Origin: Congeria kusceri
Lineage: Eukaryota; Mollusca; Bivalvia; Myida; Dreissenidae
DNA: 64,000 nucleotides
Assembly: GCA_027627225.1 (NCBI GenBank)
Contig: JAPFQT010000165.1
Span: forward strand, 248,001 to 312,000
Direction of reading: 5' to 3'
The position numbers were made by a program, and so were the translations under genes. Positions within the stretch are counted from its first letter, which is position 1, and every line of letters begins with the position of its first letter. The notes beneath the pieces are model-generated. The model made no database searches. It was not told where the DNA came from and worked only from the letters and a program-made list of their open reading frames with translations. Positions 1-11,776 of the stretch are shown one piece after another.

Positions 1-1114
1 AAGAAAACGATCCTAAGAAAAAACGGTCAACAATCAAATCGTTTAAATGTTAAAGTGGTCCGAAGACAAATCGGTCACAAGTGAAAACGGTCACAAACTA
101 AATTGGGTCAAAGCGCTCACACACAAAAATGGATAGACGTAATAACGGTCACAAAGTAAATCGGTTGTAAACAAGTTGGTCGTAAGTCAAAACGGTCAAC
201 AACAAAATCAAGTTTGATGCATCGCAAATCGGTCACAAGACATAACGGTCTGTTAACAAAATTGTGCTAAGTGAAAACGGTAGGAAAAACAAATCGATCA
301 AAAGTCAAAAAGGTCAACAAACAAATCGGTTGCAAATCAAATCGGTCACAAGACATAACGGCCACAAAAAAATGGTCCTAAGTCACAACGGTCAAAAAAT
401 CAAACCGATCACAAACGGTCATAAAACATGTTGGTCAACAGTTAAAACGGTCAAAAAACATAACGGTCACAACTGAAAACGAAAAGGTCGAATACTAAAT
501 TTGTCGCAATCCAAAACGGTCACAGATTAAACTGGCTACACGTCATAACGGTCACAAAGCCAATGGGTCCAAAGTCAAACAATAAGTAAACATACCGGTA
601 AGAAGCCATAACGATCATAAAACAACTTGGTCCTCAGTCAAAACCGTCACACACAAAATTGGTCACAACTCAAAACGGTCACTAAACAAATCGGTCGCAA
701 AGCAAATCGGACACAATGCAAATCGGTCACAAGCCATAACGGTCATAAAGGAAAATGGCTCCATGCAAAAACGGTCTATCGGTTACAAGTAAAAACGGTC
801 ACAAAATAAATAGGATACAAGTGAAAACGGCCACAAACAAAATTGGGTACAAGTCAAAACGGTCACAAAACAAGTCTGTTACAGGTCAAAATAGTAAAAA
901 CCAAACCGGTCACAACCCAAGACGGTCACAAAAATGTTGGTCAAAACGATCATTAAACAAATTAATTGCAAGTCGTTATGGTCACACAGAAAATCGGATG
1001 CATGTCAAAAAGGTCAGAAAACAAACCGATCACATCTGTGGTATAAAAGCGAATCGGTCAAATGTAAAAACGGTCAGAAAACAATCCTTTCAAAACTCTA
1101 AACTGCCACTAAAC

Positions 1115-1753
1115 AAAGCGCTGGTAAATCAAATCGGACACAATGCAAATCGGACGCAAGACATAACGGTCAGGTAAAAAAAATTGTCCTAAGTCAAAAC
1201 CATTAGAAAACAAATCGGTCACAAGTCAAAACGGTCAAAAAACAAGTCGGTCACAAATGAAAACGGTCATAAAACAAGTTGGTCAGAAGTCAAAACGGTC
1301 AAAAACATAAGTTTATAAGCATAGGTGGTCCCAAGACAAATCGTTCACAAGTCGAAACGGTCAAAATATACAGTGATCAGGAAACAAAATTGCCCTACGT
1401 CAAAATGGTCTGAAAAAAAATCGGTCACAAGTCAAAACGGTCAAAGAACAAGCCGGTCACAACTGAAAAGGAAACTGTCGCATAATAAATTGGGTACAAG
1501 TCATAACGGTCACAAAGCCAATCGGTGAGAAGTCAGAAAGGTCAGACAACAAACCGATTATATCTCCGGTAAGAAAGCGTATCGGTCAGAAGTCCAAAAG
1601 GTCAGAAAACAATCCGGTTGGAACTCTAAACGGTCACATAACAAATCGCGAGCTAAACAAATCGGATTCAAAGCAAATCGGACACAATACATAACGGTCA
1701 GGAAACAAATTCGTTTTAAGTCACAACGGTCAAAGTCAAAACCGTCACTAAAC
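1115..1753 (+). repeat. 639-bp subrepeat, first copy in unit 1
   Basis: The string aaagcgctggtaaatc at 1115 recurs at 1754. The 639 bp between the two starts aligns with the following copy throughout, sharing landmarks such as cataagtttataagcat, gatcaggaaacaaaatt and tatatctccggtaag. It is about forty 16-bp monomers long, so it is a middle tier between monomer and unit. A more diverged, partial relative lies just upstream (about 860-1114). Confidence 0.85.
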
Positions 1754-2371
1754 AAAGCGCTGGTAAATCAAATCGGACACAATGCAAATCGGCCGCAAGA
1801 CATAACGGTCAGGTAAAAAAATTGTCCTAAGTCAAAACCATTAGAAAACAAATCGGTCACAAGTCAAAACGGTCAAAAAACAAGTCGGTCACAAATGAAA
1901 ACGGTCATAAAACAAGTTGGTCAGAAGTGAAAACGTCGAAAAACATAAGTTTATAAGCATAAGTGTTCCCAAGACAAATCGTTCACAAGTCAAAACGGTC
2001 AAAATACGTAACGATCAGGAAACAAAATTGTCCTATGTGAAAATGGTCAGAAAAAAATTGGTTCACAAGTCAAAACGGTCAAAGAACAAGCCGATCACAA
2101 CTGAAAACGAAACTGTCGCATAATACATTGGGTACAAGTCATAACGGTCACAAAGCCAATCGGTGAGAAGTCATAAAGGTCAGAAAACAGACCGAGTATA
2201 TCTCCGGTAAGAAAGCGAATCGGTCACAAGTCCAAACGGTCAGAAAACAATCCGGTCGGAACTCTAAACGGTCACATAACAAATCGCGTGCTAATCAAAT
2301 CGGATTCAATGCAAATCGGATACAATACATAACGGTCAGCAATAAAATTCGTTCTAAGTCACAACGGTCAA
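1754..2371 (+). repeat. 639-bp subrepeat, second copy in unit 1
   Basis: Aligns with 1115-1753 with scattered substitutions, for example gtgaaaacgtcg where the first copy reads gtcaaaacggtc. Similarity fades after the acaacggtcaaa string near 2371. Confidence 0.8.
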
Positions 2372-3840
2372 AAACAAAACCGGTCACAACTGAAAATGGT
2401 GATAAAAGATGTTGGTCACAAGTCAAAACGGTCAAAAGCAAATAGTTTATGAGTAATAGTGGTCACAACACACACAAATCGGTCACAAGAGAAAATGGTC
2501 GCATACCTAATTCGGTCAAAACGGTGTCTAACTAAACTGGGTACAAGTCTTTACGCCAATGGGTCACAAGTGCAAACATACCGCTAACATCCCATAACGG
2601 TCATAAAATAGGTTGGTCCTAAGTCGAAAAAGTCACGAAACAAATCGGTCACAACTCAAAATGGTAATTAAACAAATCGGTAGCATATCAAATCGGACAC
2701 AATGCAAATCGGTCAATAGCAAATCGGTTACAATGCAAATCGGTCATACAACAAAGTGGTCCTAAGTCAAAACGGTGAAAAACAAATCGGTCACAAGCGA
2801 AAACGGTCAAAAAACGAAACTGTCACAACTAAAGACCATCATAAAACAAGTTGGTCGCAAGTCAAAAGGGTAAAAAAACAAATAGGTCGCAAATCAAATC
2901 GGACACAATGCATATCTGTCACGAGCCATAACGGTAATAAAACAAAATGGTCCTAAGTCAAAACGGTCAAAACACAAATCGGTCACTAAATGAATGGGTA
3001 GCAATTCGAATCGGACACAAGTCGTAACGGTGATAATAGATGTTCGTAAGAGAAAACTTGAAACAACAAGTCGTTTAAAACTAATAAACGTCCCAAGACA
3101 AATCGGTCACAAGTTAAAACGGTCAGAAACTAAATTGGGTACAATTCAAAACGGTCACACACTGAATTGGTTACAAGTCATTACGGTCACAAAGCCAACA
3201 GGTCACAAGTCAAACAGAAGTAAACATACCGGTAATAAGCCATAACGGTCATAAAACAAGTTGGTCCTAAGTCAAAACGGTCAAGTCACTACTCAAAACG
3301 GTCACATAACAAGTTGCTTAGAAGTGAAAACGGCCATAAAGCAAATGGGTCAAAAGTCAAAACGGTCACAAGACACATCGGTCAAAACAAGTCACAAACC
3401 AAAAGTAAATCGGTGAGAAGTTAAAACGGCCACAAAATAGTCGGTCTCGCCCAACACCACTCAAACACTTCACACACTGCAAATCCACTCACAACATCGA
3501 CACCAATGCCATAACTTCACACACTAAAATCTCACACCGGTCACATTTTCCACACCCGTCACACAAAAACCCACTACTCCACAGAACACACTCCACATTG
3601 ATGGCTGCATTCGAGGAGTGATATGAAGCAATTCATACAAAGGACACTGCAATAAATCTGACATTTGTATTTCTTGTAAAAAACGATCAAACACGATCAA
3701 ATATGGCTATACAACTGTTGAAAGTTTCCTAGTTGTTTCTTTTCAGAATTTGATCTAAGATGACTTTCCGATAAATGATACAGAGATGTTCATCCCTGTG
3801 ACTTATTTTCTACGCATGAGGTATACAATAAAATAGACAC

Positions 3841-3871
3841 ATAATTCGTACGCAATGACTGTACGAATTAT
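3841..3871. repeat. Perfect 11-bp inverted repeat in the core
   Basis: Arms ataattcgtac (3841-3851) and gtacgaattat (3861-3871) are exact reverse complements around a 9-base loop, gcaatgact. I see it in every unit, including the truncated ninth. It could extrude as a cruciform, form a hairpin in RNA, or bind a dimeric protein; none of these is shown by sequence alone. Confidence 0.85.
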
Positions 3872-4130
3872 TGGAAAAAGCATTCGAATTACTTGAAATT
3901 ATTTGGTCTTTGCATGAAAATCAATCCACTTCAATTTCAAAAACACTGATTGGGATTTCGCTGGAAACTTAGAATTTATTGAACATCTTTACTCTACATT
4001 CAAACAACAATGCAATTCATTTCCAAATCAGACTATTGTTTGAAACAACATTCTGTAACAAACACTACATGAAAAACTCGTAACCCAGTATCAGAAAGCG
4101 ACTCTTCTGGCATGCAAACCGTCTTAGGAA

Positions 4131-4170
4131 GTCACGTGACGGTAAGCTTTTTAGTGCTTTGCATATAAAT
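4131..4170 (+). promoter_or_regulatory. Putative RNA polymerase II promoter motif pair in the core
   Basis: The palindrome gtcacgtgac (4131-4140), a canonical CACGTG E-box, is followed about 30 bp downstream by TATAAAT (4164-4170). A start would be expected near 4190-4200, transcribing rightward through the rest of the core and into the monomers. Units 6-9 keep CACGTG but lose the outer palindrome symmetry. This is motif resemblance only; AT-rich sequence gives TATA strings by chance. Confidence 0.3.
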
Positions 4171-4533
4171 ACTACTAATACTAACGAGCACACGTTCAAT
4201 GCTCGGTGCGATCACACTGTCAATGCTCGGTTGCAATTGTAGCAATTTATGCAGTCACATGTTGGGGTAACAGGACAACAAACGGCATAATCTTTGTTAG
4301 TTATTTAAATCAATGTGAATGTGGCATTTGCGTATTCATGCCCCTTGTCGCTGAACTCCTGGGTTTAGTTTGTACAATCACATGTTCACGTTTTGGGAGA
4401 CCGTTATGTTGCAACTTTTGTTTTTGTTTTCGGAAATACGATCGAAATAAAAAAGAAATTCGTGTTCACTGTATTTTCAGTTACTTGTTATGTTATACTA
4501 CGCACCTATCCTAATCAGTTAGCGAAGATTACG

Positions 4534-5139
4534 TAGCGACGATGTGTCGTTGATATTGAATAGCTGCAATAAAAACAAATATATATAAATCTGTCTATGA
4601 TCATACGATCAGAAACCAAGTGTAAGGCGTTTTGGACGTTAACACTGATGTGCGTTTACCATGCGTTTATCTCGATACTTTCCAGTTACATCTTATGTTA
4701 TATCACGTACCTTTCTTTGACAAGTTGCAAAGAGTACGTGTTCGTACATTTGAATTACGATTCATATAACAGGAGTTCTATAGTGCTATTCATTTGTTTT
4801 TCACTACAACAGGAGTACTATATTACTATTCCATTATTGTTCACAATAAATATCTGCATCGACCCTGTCAATTATTCGTTTCGCATAAACATGTACTTTA
4901 AACGGTTCAATGGCATGCGATATCTGCAACAAACCACTGTATCGGTAAAGATCTCTTTTTCTATTGCATTATGCTTTATATATTGTGCAGTCACTGTTTA
5001 TAGCGATGATGTGTCGTTGCTATTAAATAGCCGCAGTAAATACAAATATATCAAAAACTCTGCCCTCGATCATACGATAAAAACAAGCGTAAGGTGTTTA
5101 TTACATGGACATTTACTAATAACATTGCATAGTTGCGTT
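4534..5139 (+). repeat. Diverged internal duplication within the core
   Basis: Segments 4534-4658 and 5001-5139 share ordered landmarks: tagcgacgatgtgtcgttg against tagcgatgatgtgtcgttg, then atcatacgat, then caagtgtaagg against caagcgtaagg. The offset is about 467 bp. A second pair, cagttacttgttatgttata (4478) and cagttacatcttatgttata (4683), is offset by 205 bp. The core itself was thus partly built by older tandem duplications. Confidence 0.75.
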
Positions 5140-6694
5140 CGTTTCGTTATACAGTTGAACAATTCCATTTGTGGGAAGGCCAAATTCAAAGTGGTCACAA
5201 TTCGGACACACATCAAAACGGTCAAAAAAAGAAAATCGCAACGGTCACAATACAAATCTGACAAAAGTCACAGTCGTCCCAAAACAAATCGCTCAAACGA
5301 TAACAAAACAAATCAGTCGCAATGCAAATCGATCACAAGAAAAAAAGAAGCCGTTTAAAAGTAATAGTCGCAAGACAAAACTGTCACATGTGAAAACGGT
5401 TATAAAACAAGTTGACCTTAGGTCACAAAACAAATCGGTCTAAAGTCGAAACGGTCAACAAACAAATCGGTTACACAACAAAGTGGTCCTAAGTCAAAAC
5501 GGTCAAACAGAAATCGGCAAAAAAATAAACCAGGCATAACTGAAAGCGATCAAAAAACAAAATGGTCGAAAATCAATACGGTCAAAACGCAAATAGTTCG
5601 TAAATCCAATCGGACACATGGCAAATCGGTCAAAAGCCATAACGGTCATTGAAGAAAATGTTTCTAAGAAAATACTGTCAAGAAAAAAATCGTTTAAAAG
5701 GAAAAGTGGTCTAAAGACAAATCGGTCACAAGTCAAAACGGTCACAAACTAAATTTGGTACAAGTGAAAACGGTCACAAACTTAATTGGGCACATGTCAA
5801 AGCGGACTAAAAATAAATACGATAAAAGTAATTTCGGTCACAAAGTAAAGCGGTCGGAAGTCGAAACGGTCGAAAATAAACCGGTCACAACTGGAAACGT
5901 TTACAAAAATAAGTTGTTCGCAAGTAAAAACGGTCAATAAACCAATCGTTCAAAAATCTAATCGGATACAATGCAAATCGGTCACAATACATATAACGGT
6001 CATAAAAGGAAATGGCCCTTAGCAAAAACGGTCTAAAATGAATCGCTTAAAAGTAATATTGCTTCCATGACAAAGCAGACGCAAGTGAAAACGGTCACAA
6101 ACTAAATTGGGTGCAAGTGAAAATGGTACAAACTGAACTGTGTACAAGTCTTAACGGTCCCAAAGCCAAACGGTCACAAGTAAAACAGTAAGTAAAACTA
6201 CCGGTAACAAGCCATAACGGTCATATAACAAGTCAAAACGGTCACTAAACGCATCAAATCGGACGCAATGCAAGTCGGTCACAAGATATAACGGCCATCA
6301 AGCAAAAATGGTCCTAAATCAAAACGCACTAACAACAAATCAGTCATAGGTCAAAACGGTCAAAAAACAAACCTTTCACAACTGAAAACGGTCTTAAATC
6401 AAGTTAAAAAACAAACCTGTCACAAATGAAAACAGTCATAAATCAAGTTGGTCAAAAGTCAAAACGGTTTAAAGACAAATCGGTTGCAAATCATATCGGA
6501 CACAATGGTCAAAAGCATTAACGTCCGTAAAAGAAAACGATCCTAAGAAAAAACGGTCAACAATCAAATCGTTTAAATGTTAAAGTGGTCCGAAGACAAA
6601 TCGGTCACAAGTGAAAACGGTCACAAACTAAATTGGGTCAAAGCGCTCACACACAAAAATGGATAGAAGTAATAACGGTCACAAAGTAAATCGG

Positions 6695-6740
6695 TCGGAA
6701 GATGAAACGGTGAAAATAAACCGGTCACAACTGAAAACGG
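6695..6740 (+). repeat. 46-bp presence/absence block (example in unit 2)
   Basis: Units 2, 6, 7, 8 and 9 carry three extra monomers (16, 14 and 16 bp) between aaatcggt and tgtaaac; units 1, 3, 4 and 5 do not. The linked base aatggatagaag (with block) or aatggatagacg (without) makes this a clean two-type marker for unit lineage. Confidence 0.88.
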
Positions 6741-9700
6741 TTGTAAACAAGTTGGTCGTAAGTCAAAATGGTCAACAACAAAATCAAGTTTGATGCATCG
6801 CAAATCGGTCACAAGACATAACGGTCTGTTAACAAAATTGTGCTAAGTGAAAACGGTAGGAAAAACAAATCGATCAAAAGTCAAAAAGGTCAACAAACAA
6901 ATCGGTTGCAAATCAAATCGGTCACAAGACATAACGGCCACAAAAAAATGGTCCTAAGTCACAACTGTCAAAAAATCAAACCGATCACAAACGGTCATAA
7001 AACATGTTGGTCAACAGTTAAAACGGTCAAAAAACATAACGGTCACAACTGAAAACGAAAAGGTCGAATACTAAATTTGTCGCAATCCAAAACGGTCACA
7101 GATTAAACTGGGTACACGTCATAACGGTCACAAAGCCAATGGGTCCAAAGTCAAACAATAAGTAAACATACCGGTAAGAAGCCATAACGGTCATAAAACA
7201 AGTTGGTCCTCAGTCAAAACGGTCACACACAAAATTGGTCACAACTCAAAACGGTCACTAAACAAATCGGTCGCAAAGCAAATCGGACACAATGCAAATC
7301 GGTCACAAGCCATAACGGTCATAAAGGAAAATGGCTCCATGCAAAAACGGTCTATCGGTTACAAGTAAAAACGGTCACAAAATAAATAGGATACAAGTGA
7401 AAACGGCCACAAACAAAATTGGGTACAAGTCAAAACGGTCACAAAACAAGTCTGTTACAGGTCAAAATAGTAAAAACCAAACCGGTCACAACCCAAGACG
7501 GTCACAAAAATGTTGGTCAAAACGATCATTAAACAAATTAATTGCAAGTCGTTATGGTCACACAGAAAATCGGTGGCATGTCAAAAAGGTCAGAAAACAA
7601 ACCGATCACATCTGTGGTATCAAAGCGAATCGGTCAAATGTAAAAGCGGTCAGAAAACAATCCTTTCAAAACTCAAAACTGCCACTAAACAAAGCGCTGG
7701 TAAATCAAATCGGACACAATGCAAATCGGACGCAAGACATAACGGTCAGGTAAAAAAAATTGTCCTAAGTCAAAACCATTAGAAAACAAATCGGTCACAA
7801 GTCAAAACGGTCAAAAAACAAGTCGGTCACAAATGAAAACGGTCATAAAACAAGTTGGTCAGAAGTCAAAACGGTCAAAAACATAAGTTTATAAGCATGG
7901 GTGGTCCCAAGACAAATCGTTCACAAGTCGAAACGGTCAAAATATACAGCGATCAGGAAACAAAATTGCCCTACGTCAAAATGGTCTGAAAAAAAATCGG
8001 TCACAAGTCAAAACGGTCAAAGAACAAGCCGGTCACAACTGAAAAGGAAACTGTCGCATAATAAATTGGGTACAAGTCATAACGGTCACAAAGCCAATCG
8101 GTGAGAAGTCAGAAAGTTCAGAAAACAAACCGATTATATCTCCGGTAAGAAAGCGTATCGGTCAGAAGTCCAAAAGGTCAGAAAACAATCCGGATGGAAC
8201 TCTAAACGGTCACATAACAAATCGCGAGCTAAACAAATCGGATTCAAAGCAAATCGGACACAATACATAACGGTCAGGAAACAAATTCGTTATAAGTCAC
8301 AACGGTCAAAGTCAAAACCGTCACTAAACAAAGCGCTGGTAAATCAAATCGGACACAATGCAAATCGGCCGCAAGACATAACGGTCAGGTAAAAAAATTG
8401 TCCTAAGTCAAAACCATTAGAAAACAAATCGGTCACAAGTCAAAATGGTCAAAAAACAAGTCGGACACAAATGAAAACGGTCATGAAACAAGTTGGTCAG
8501 AAGTGAAAACGTCGAAAAACATAAGTTTATAAGCATAAGTGGTCCCAAGACAAATCGTTCACAAGTCAAAACGGTCAAAATACGTAACGATCAGGAAACA
8601 AAATTGTCCTATGTGAAAATGGTCAGAAAAAAATTGGTTCACAAGTCAAAACGGTCAAAGAACAAGCCGATCACAACTGAAAACGAAACTGTCGCATAAT
8701 ACATTGGGTACAAGTCATAACGGTCACAAAGCCAATCGGTGAGAAGTCATAAAGGTCAGAAAACAGACCGAGTATATCTCCGGTAAGAAAGCGAATCGGT
8801 CACAAGTCCAAACGGTCAGAAAACAATCCGGTCGGAACTCTAAACGGTCACATAACAAATCGCGTGCTAATCAAATCGGATTCAATGCAAATCGGATACA
8901 ATACATAACGGTCAGCAATCAAATTCGTTCTATGTCACAACGGTCAAAAACAAAACCGGTCACACCTGAAAATGGTGATAAAAGATGTTGGTCACAAGTC
9001 AAAACGGTCAAAAGCAAATAGTTTATGAGTAATAGTGGTCACAACTCACAACACACACAAATCGGTCAGAAGAGAAAATGGTCGCATACCTAATTCGGTC
9101 AAAACGGTGTCTAACTAAACTGGGTACAAGTCTTTACGCCAATGGGTCACAAGTGCAAACATACCGCTAACATCCCATAACGGTCATAAAACAAGTTGGT
9201 CCTAAGTCGAAAATGTCACGAAACAAATCGGTCACAACTCAAAATGGTAATTAAACAAATCGGTAGCATATCAAATCGGACACAATGCAAATCGGTCAAT
9301 AGCAAATCGGTTACAATGCAAATCGGTCATACAACAAAGTGGTCCTAAGTCAAAACGGTGAAAAACAAATCGGTCACAAGCGAAAACGGTCAAAAAACGA
9401 AACTGTCACAACTAAAGACCATCATAAAACAAGTTGGTCGCAAGTCAAAAGGGTCAAAAAACAAATAGGTCGCAAATCAAATCGGACACAATGCATATCT
9501 GTCACGAGCCATAACGGTAATAAAACAAAATGGTCCTAAGTCAAAACGGTCAAAACACAAATCGGTCACTAAATGAATGGGTAGCAATTCGAATCGGACA
9601 CAAGTCGTAACGGTGATAATAGATGTTCGTAAGAGAAAACTTGAAACAACAAGTCGTTTAAAACTAATAATCGTCCCAAGACAAATCGGTCACAAGTTAA

Positions 9701-10030
9701 AACGGTCAGAAACTAAATTGGGTACAATTCAAAACGGTCACACACTGAATTGGTTACAAGTCATTACGGTCACAAAGCCAACAGGTCACAAGTCAAACAG
9801 AAGTAAACATACCGGTAATAAGCCATAACGGTCATAAAACAAGTTGGTCCTAAGTCAAAACGGTCAAGTCACTACTCAAAACGGTCACATAACAAGTTGC
9901 TTAGAAGTGAAAACGGCCATAAAGCAAATGGGTCAAAAGTCAAAACGGTCACAAGACACATCGGTCAAAACAAATCACAAACCAAAAGTAAATCGGTGAG
10001 AAGTTAAAACGGCCACAAAATAGTCGGTCT

Positions 10031-11776
10031 CGCCCAACACCACTCAAACACTTCACACACTGCAAATCCACTCACAACATCGACACCAATGCCATAACTT
10101 CACACACTAAAATCTCACACCGGTCACATTTTCCACACCCGTCACACAAAAACCCACTACTCCACAGAACTCACTCCACATTGATGGCTGCATTCGAGGA
10201 GTGATATGAAGCAATTCATACAAAGGACACTGCAATAAATCTGACATTTGTATTTCTTGTAAAAAACGATCAAACACGATCAAATATGGCTATACAACTG
10301 TTGAAAGTTTCCTAGTTGTTTCTTTTCAGAATTTGATCTAAGATGACTTTCCGATAAATGATACAGAGATGTTCATCCCTGTGACTTATTTTCTACGCAT
10401 GAGGTATACAATAAAATAGACACATAATTCGTACGCAATGACTGTACGAATTATTGGAAAAAGCATTCGAATTACTTGAAATTATTTGGTCTTTGCATGA
10501 AAATCAATCCACTTCAATTTCAAAAACACTGATTGGGATTTCGCTGGAAACTTAGAATTTATTGAACATATTTACTCTACATTCAAACAACAATGCAATT
10601 CATTTCCAAATCAGACTATTGTTTGAAACAACATTCTGTAACAAACACTACATGAAAAACTCGTAACCCAGTATCAGAAAGCGACTCTTCTGGCATGCAA
10701 ACCGTCTTAGGAAGTCACGTGACGGTAAGCTTTTTAGTGCTTTGCATATAAATACTACTAATACTAACGAGCACATGTTCAATGCTCGGTGCGATCACAC
10801 TGTCAATGCTCGGTTGCAATTGTAGCAATTTATGCAGTCACATGTTGGGGTAACAGGACAACAAACGGCATAATCTTTGTTAGTTATTTAAATCAATGTG
10901 AATGTGGCATTTGCGTATTCATGCCCCTTGTCGCTGAACTCCTGGGTTTACTTTGTACAATCACATGTTCACGTTTTGGGAGACCGTTATGTTGCAACTT
11001 TTGTTTTTGTTTTCGGAAATACGATCGAAATAAAAAAGAAATTCGTGTTCACTGTATGATTTTCAGTTACTTCTTATGTTATACTACGCACCTATCCTAA
11101 TCAGTTAGCGAAGATTACGTAGCGACGATGTGTCGTTGATATTGAATAGCTGCAATAAAAACAAATATATATAAATCTGTCTATGATCATACGATCAGAA
11201 ACCAAGTGTAAGGCGTTTTGGACGTTAACACTGATGTGCGTTTACCATGCGTTTATCTCGATACTTTCCAGTTACATCTTATGTTATATCACGTACCTTT
11301 CTTTGACAAGTTGCAAAGAGTACGTGTTCGTACATTTGAATTACGATTCATATAACAGGAGTTCTATAGTGCTATTCATTTGTTTTTCACTACAACAGGA
11401 GTACTATATTACTATTCCATTATTGTTCACAATAAATATCTGCATCGACCATGTCAATTATTCGTTTCGCATAAACATGTACTTTAAACGGTTCAATGGC
11501 ATGCGATATCTGCAACAAACCACTGTATCGGTAAAGATCTCTTTTTCTATTGCATTATGCTTTATATATTGTGCAGTCACTGTTTATAGCGATGATGTGT
11601 CGTTGCTATTAAATAGCCGCAGTAAATACAAATATATCAAAAACTCTGCCCTCGATCATACGATAAAAACAAGCGTAAGGTGTTTATTACATGGACATTT
11701 ACTAATAACATTGCATAGTTGCGTTCGTTTCGTTATACAGTTGAACAATTCCATTTGTGGGAAGGCCAAATTCATA
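10031..11776 (+). repeat. Non-monomeric core of unit 2
   Basis: 1746 bp, including the atg that unit 1 lacks. Its states at the three diagnostic sites (C, A, T) match units 3, 4 and 6. It has a private cgaaca in place of cggaca just beyond its right edge. Confidence 0.9.

Larger units (their letters stand above)
1..3447 (+). repeat. Array of degenerate 16-bp monomers (32-bp dimer), representative block
   Basis: Reading in steps of 16 bp gives successive monomers such as cggtcacaagtcaaaa, cggtcaaaaaacaagt, cggtcacaaatgaaaa and cggtcataaaacaagt (about 1226-1280). Two main types tend to alternate: one ending in caagtcaaaa, the other in aaaacaaat or aaaacaagt. Rarer types end in caatgcaaat or caagccataa. 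The conserved part is the cggtca head; the tail is A-rich. Typical monomers carry 7-9 A but only 2 T, so this strand is strongly A over T skewed. Most monomers keep a CpG. Because 16 is not divisible by 3, all three frames cycle through the same Lys/Asn/Gln/Ser-rich words every 48 bp, which creates many short meaningless ORFs. Confidence 0.93.
3448..5190 (+). repeat. Non-monomeric core of unit 1
   Basis: This 1743-bp stretch has no 16-bp periodicity and a more balanced base composition than the flanks. It begins with a C/A-rich, T-poor lead of about 150 bp and then becomes ordinary AT-rich sequence. It holds a perfect 11-bp inverted repeat (3841-3871), an E-box and TATA-like pair (4133-4170), a direct repeat of tcaatgctcgg (4196 and 4220), and diverged duplications (4478 against 4683; 4534 against 5001). 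An ATG ORF of 253 codons at 4597-5358 crosses its right edge into the monomers and is probably not a gene. I recognise no transposase or RNA gene in it. Diagnostic bases: G at 4368, C at 4865, A at 5189. Confidence 0.9.
1..6530 (+). repeat. Satellite unit 1 (6530 bp)
   Basis: This unit lacks the 46-bp block found in units 2 and 6-9. It carries variants otherwise seen only in unit 5: cgatcataaaacaactt near 612, gtgttccc near 1962 and gggtaaaaaaaca near 2869. Its core is 3 bp shorter than the others, because an atg present in units 2-8 is absent near 4473. The first base of the window falls inside the array, so this start is only a chosen phase. Confidence 0.93.

Noticed and set aside
264..1177. 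Many short Lys/Asn/Ser/Gln-rich ORFs throughout the monomer domains, repeated in every unit
   Set aside because: They are the 16-bp monomer read in cycling frames (48-bp period). They occur in all frames, often lack an ATG start, and show no domain.
1..3447. Telomeric repeat
   Set aside because: The 16-bp cggtca unit does not match ttaggg or other telomere motifs I know, and it is interrupted by long cores.
1..3447. Dense array of nuclear-receptor half-sites
   Set aside because: ggtca recurs, but the base before it is usually C or T rather than A or G as in aggtca or gggtca. Kept only as a remark.
4206..4514. A 102-103 codon cysteine-containing frame in each core
   Set aside because: It starts at GTG rather than ATG, has no recognisable domain, and recurs only because the cores are nearly identical.
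4597..5358. 253-codon ATG ORF in the core as a real gene
   Set aside because: Differences between copies are mostly residue-changing, its end is satellite monomer, and one unit changes its stop by an 8-bp deletion.
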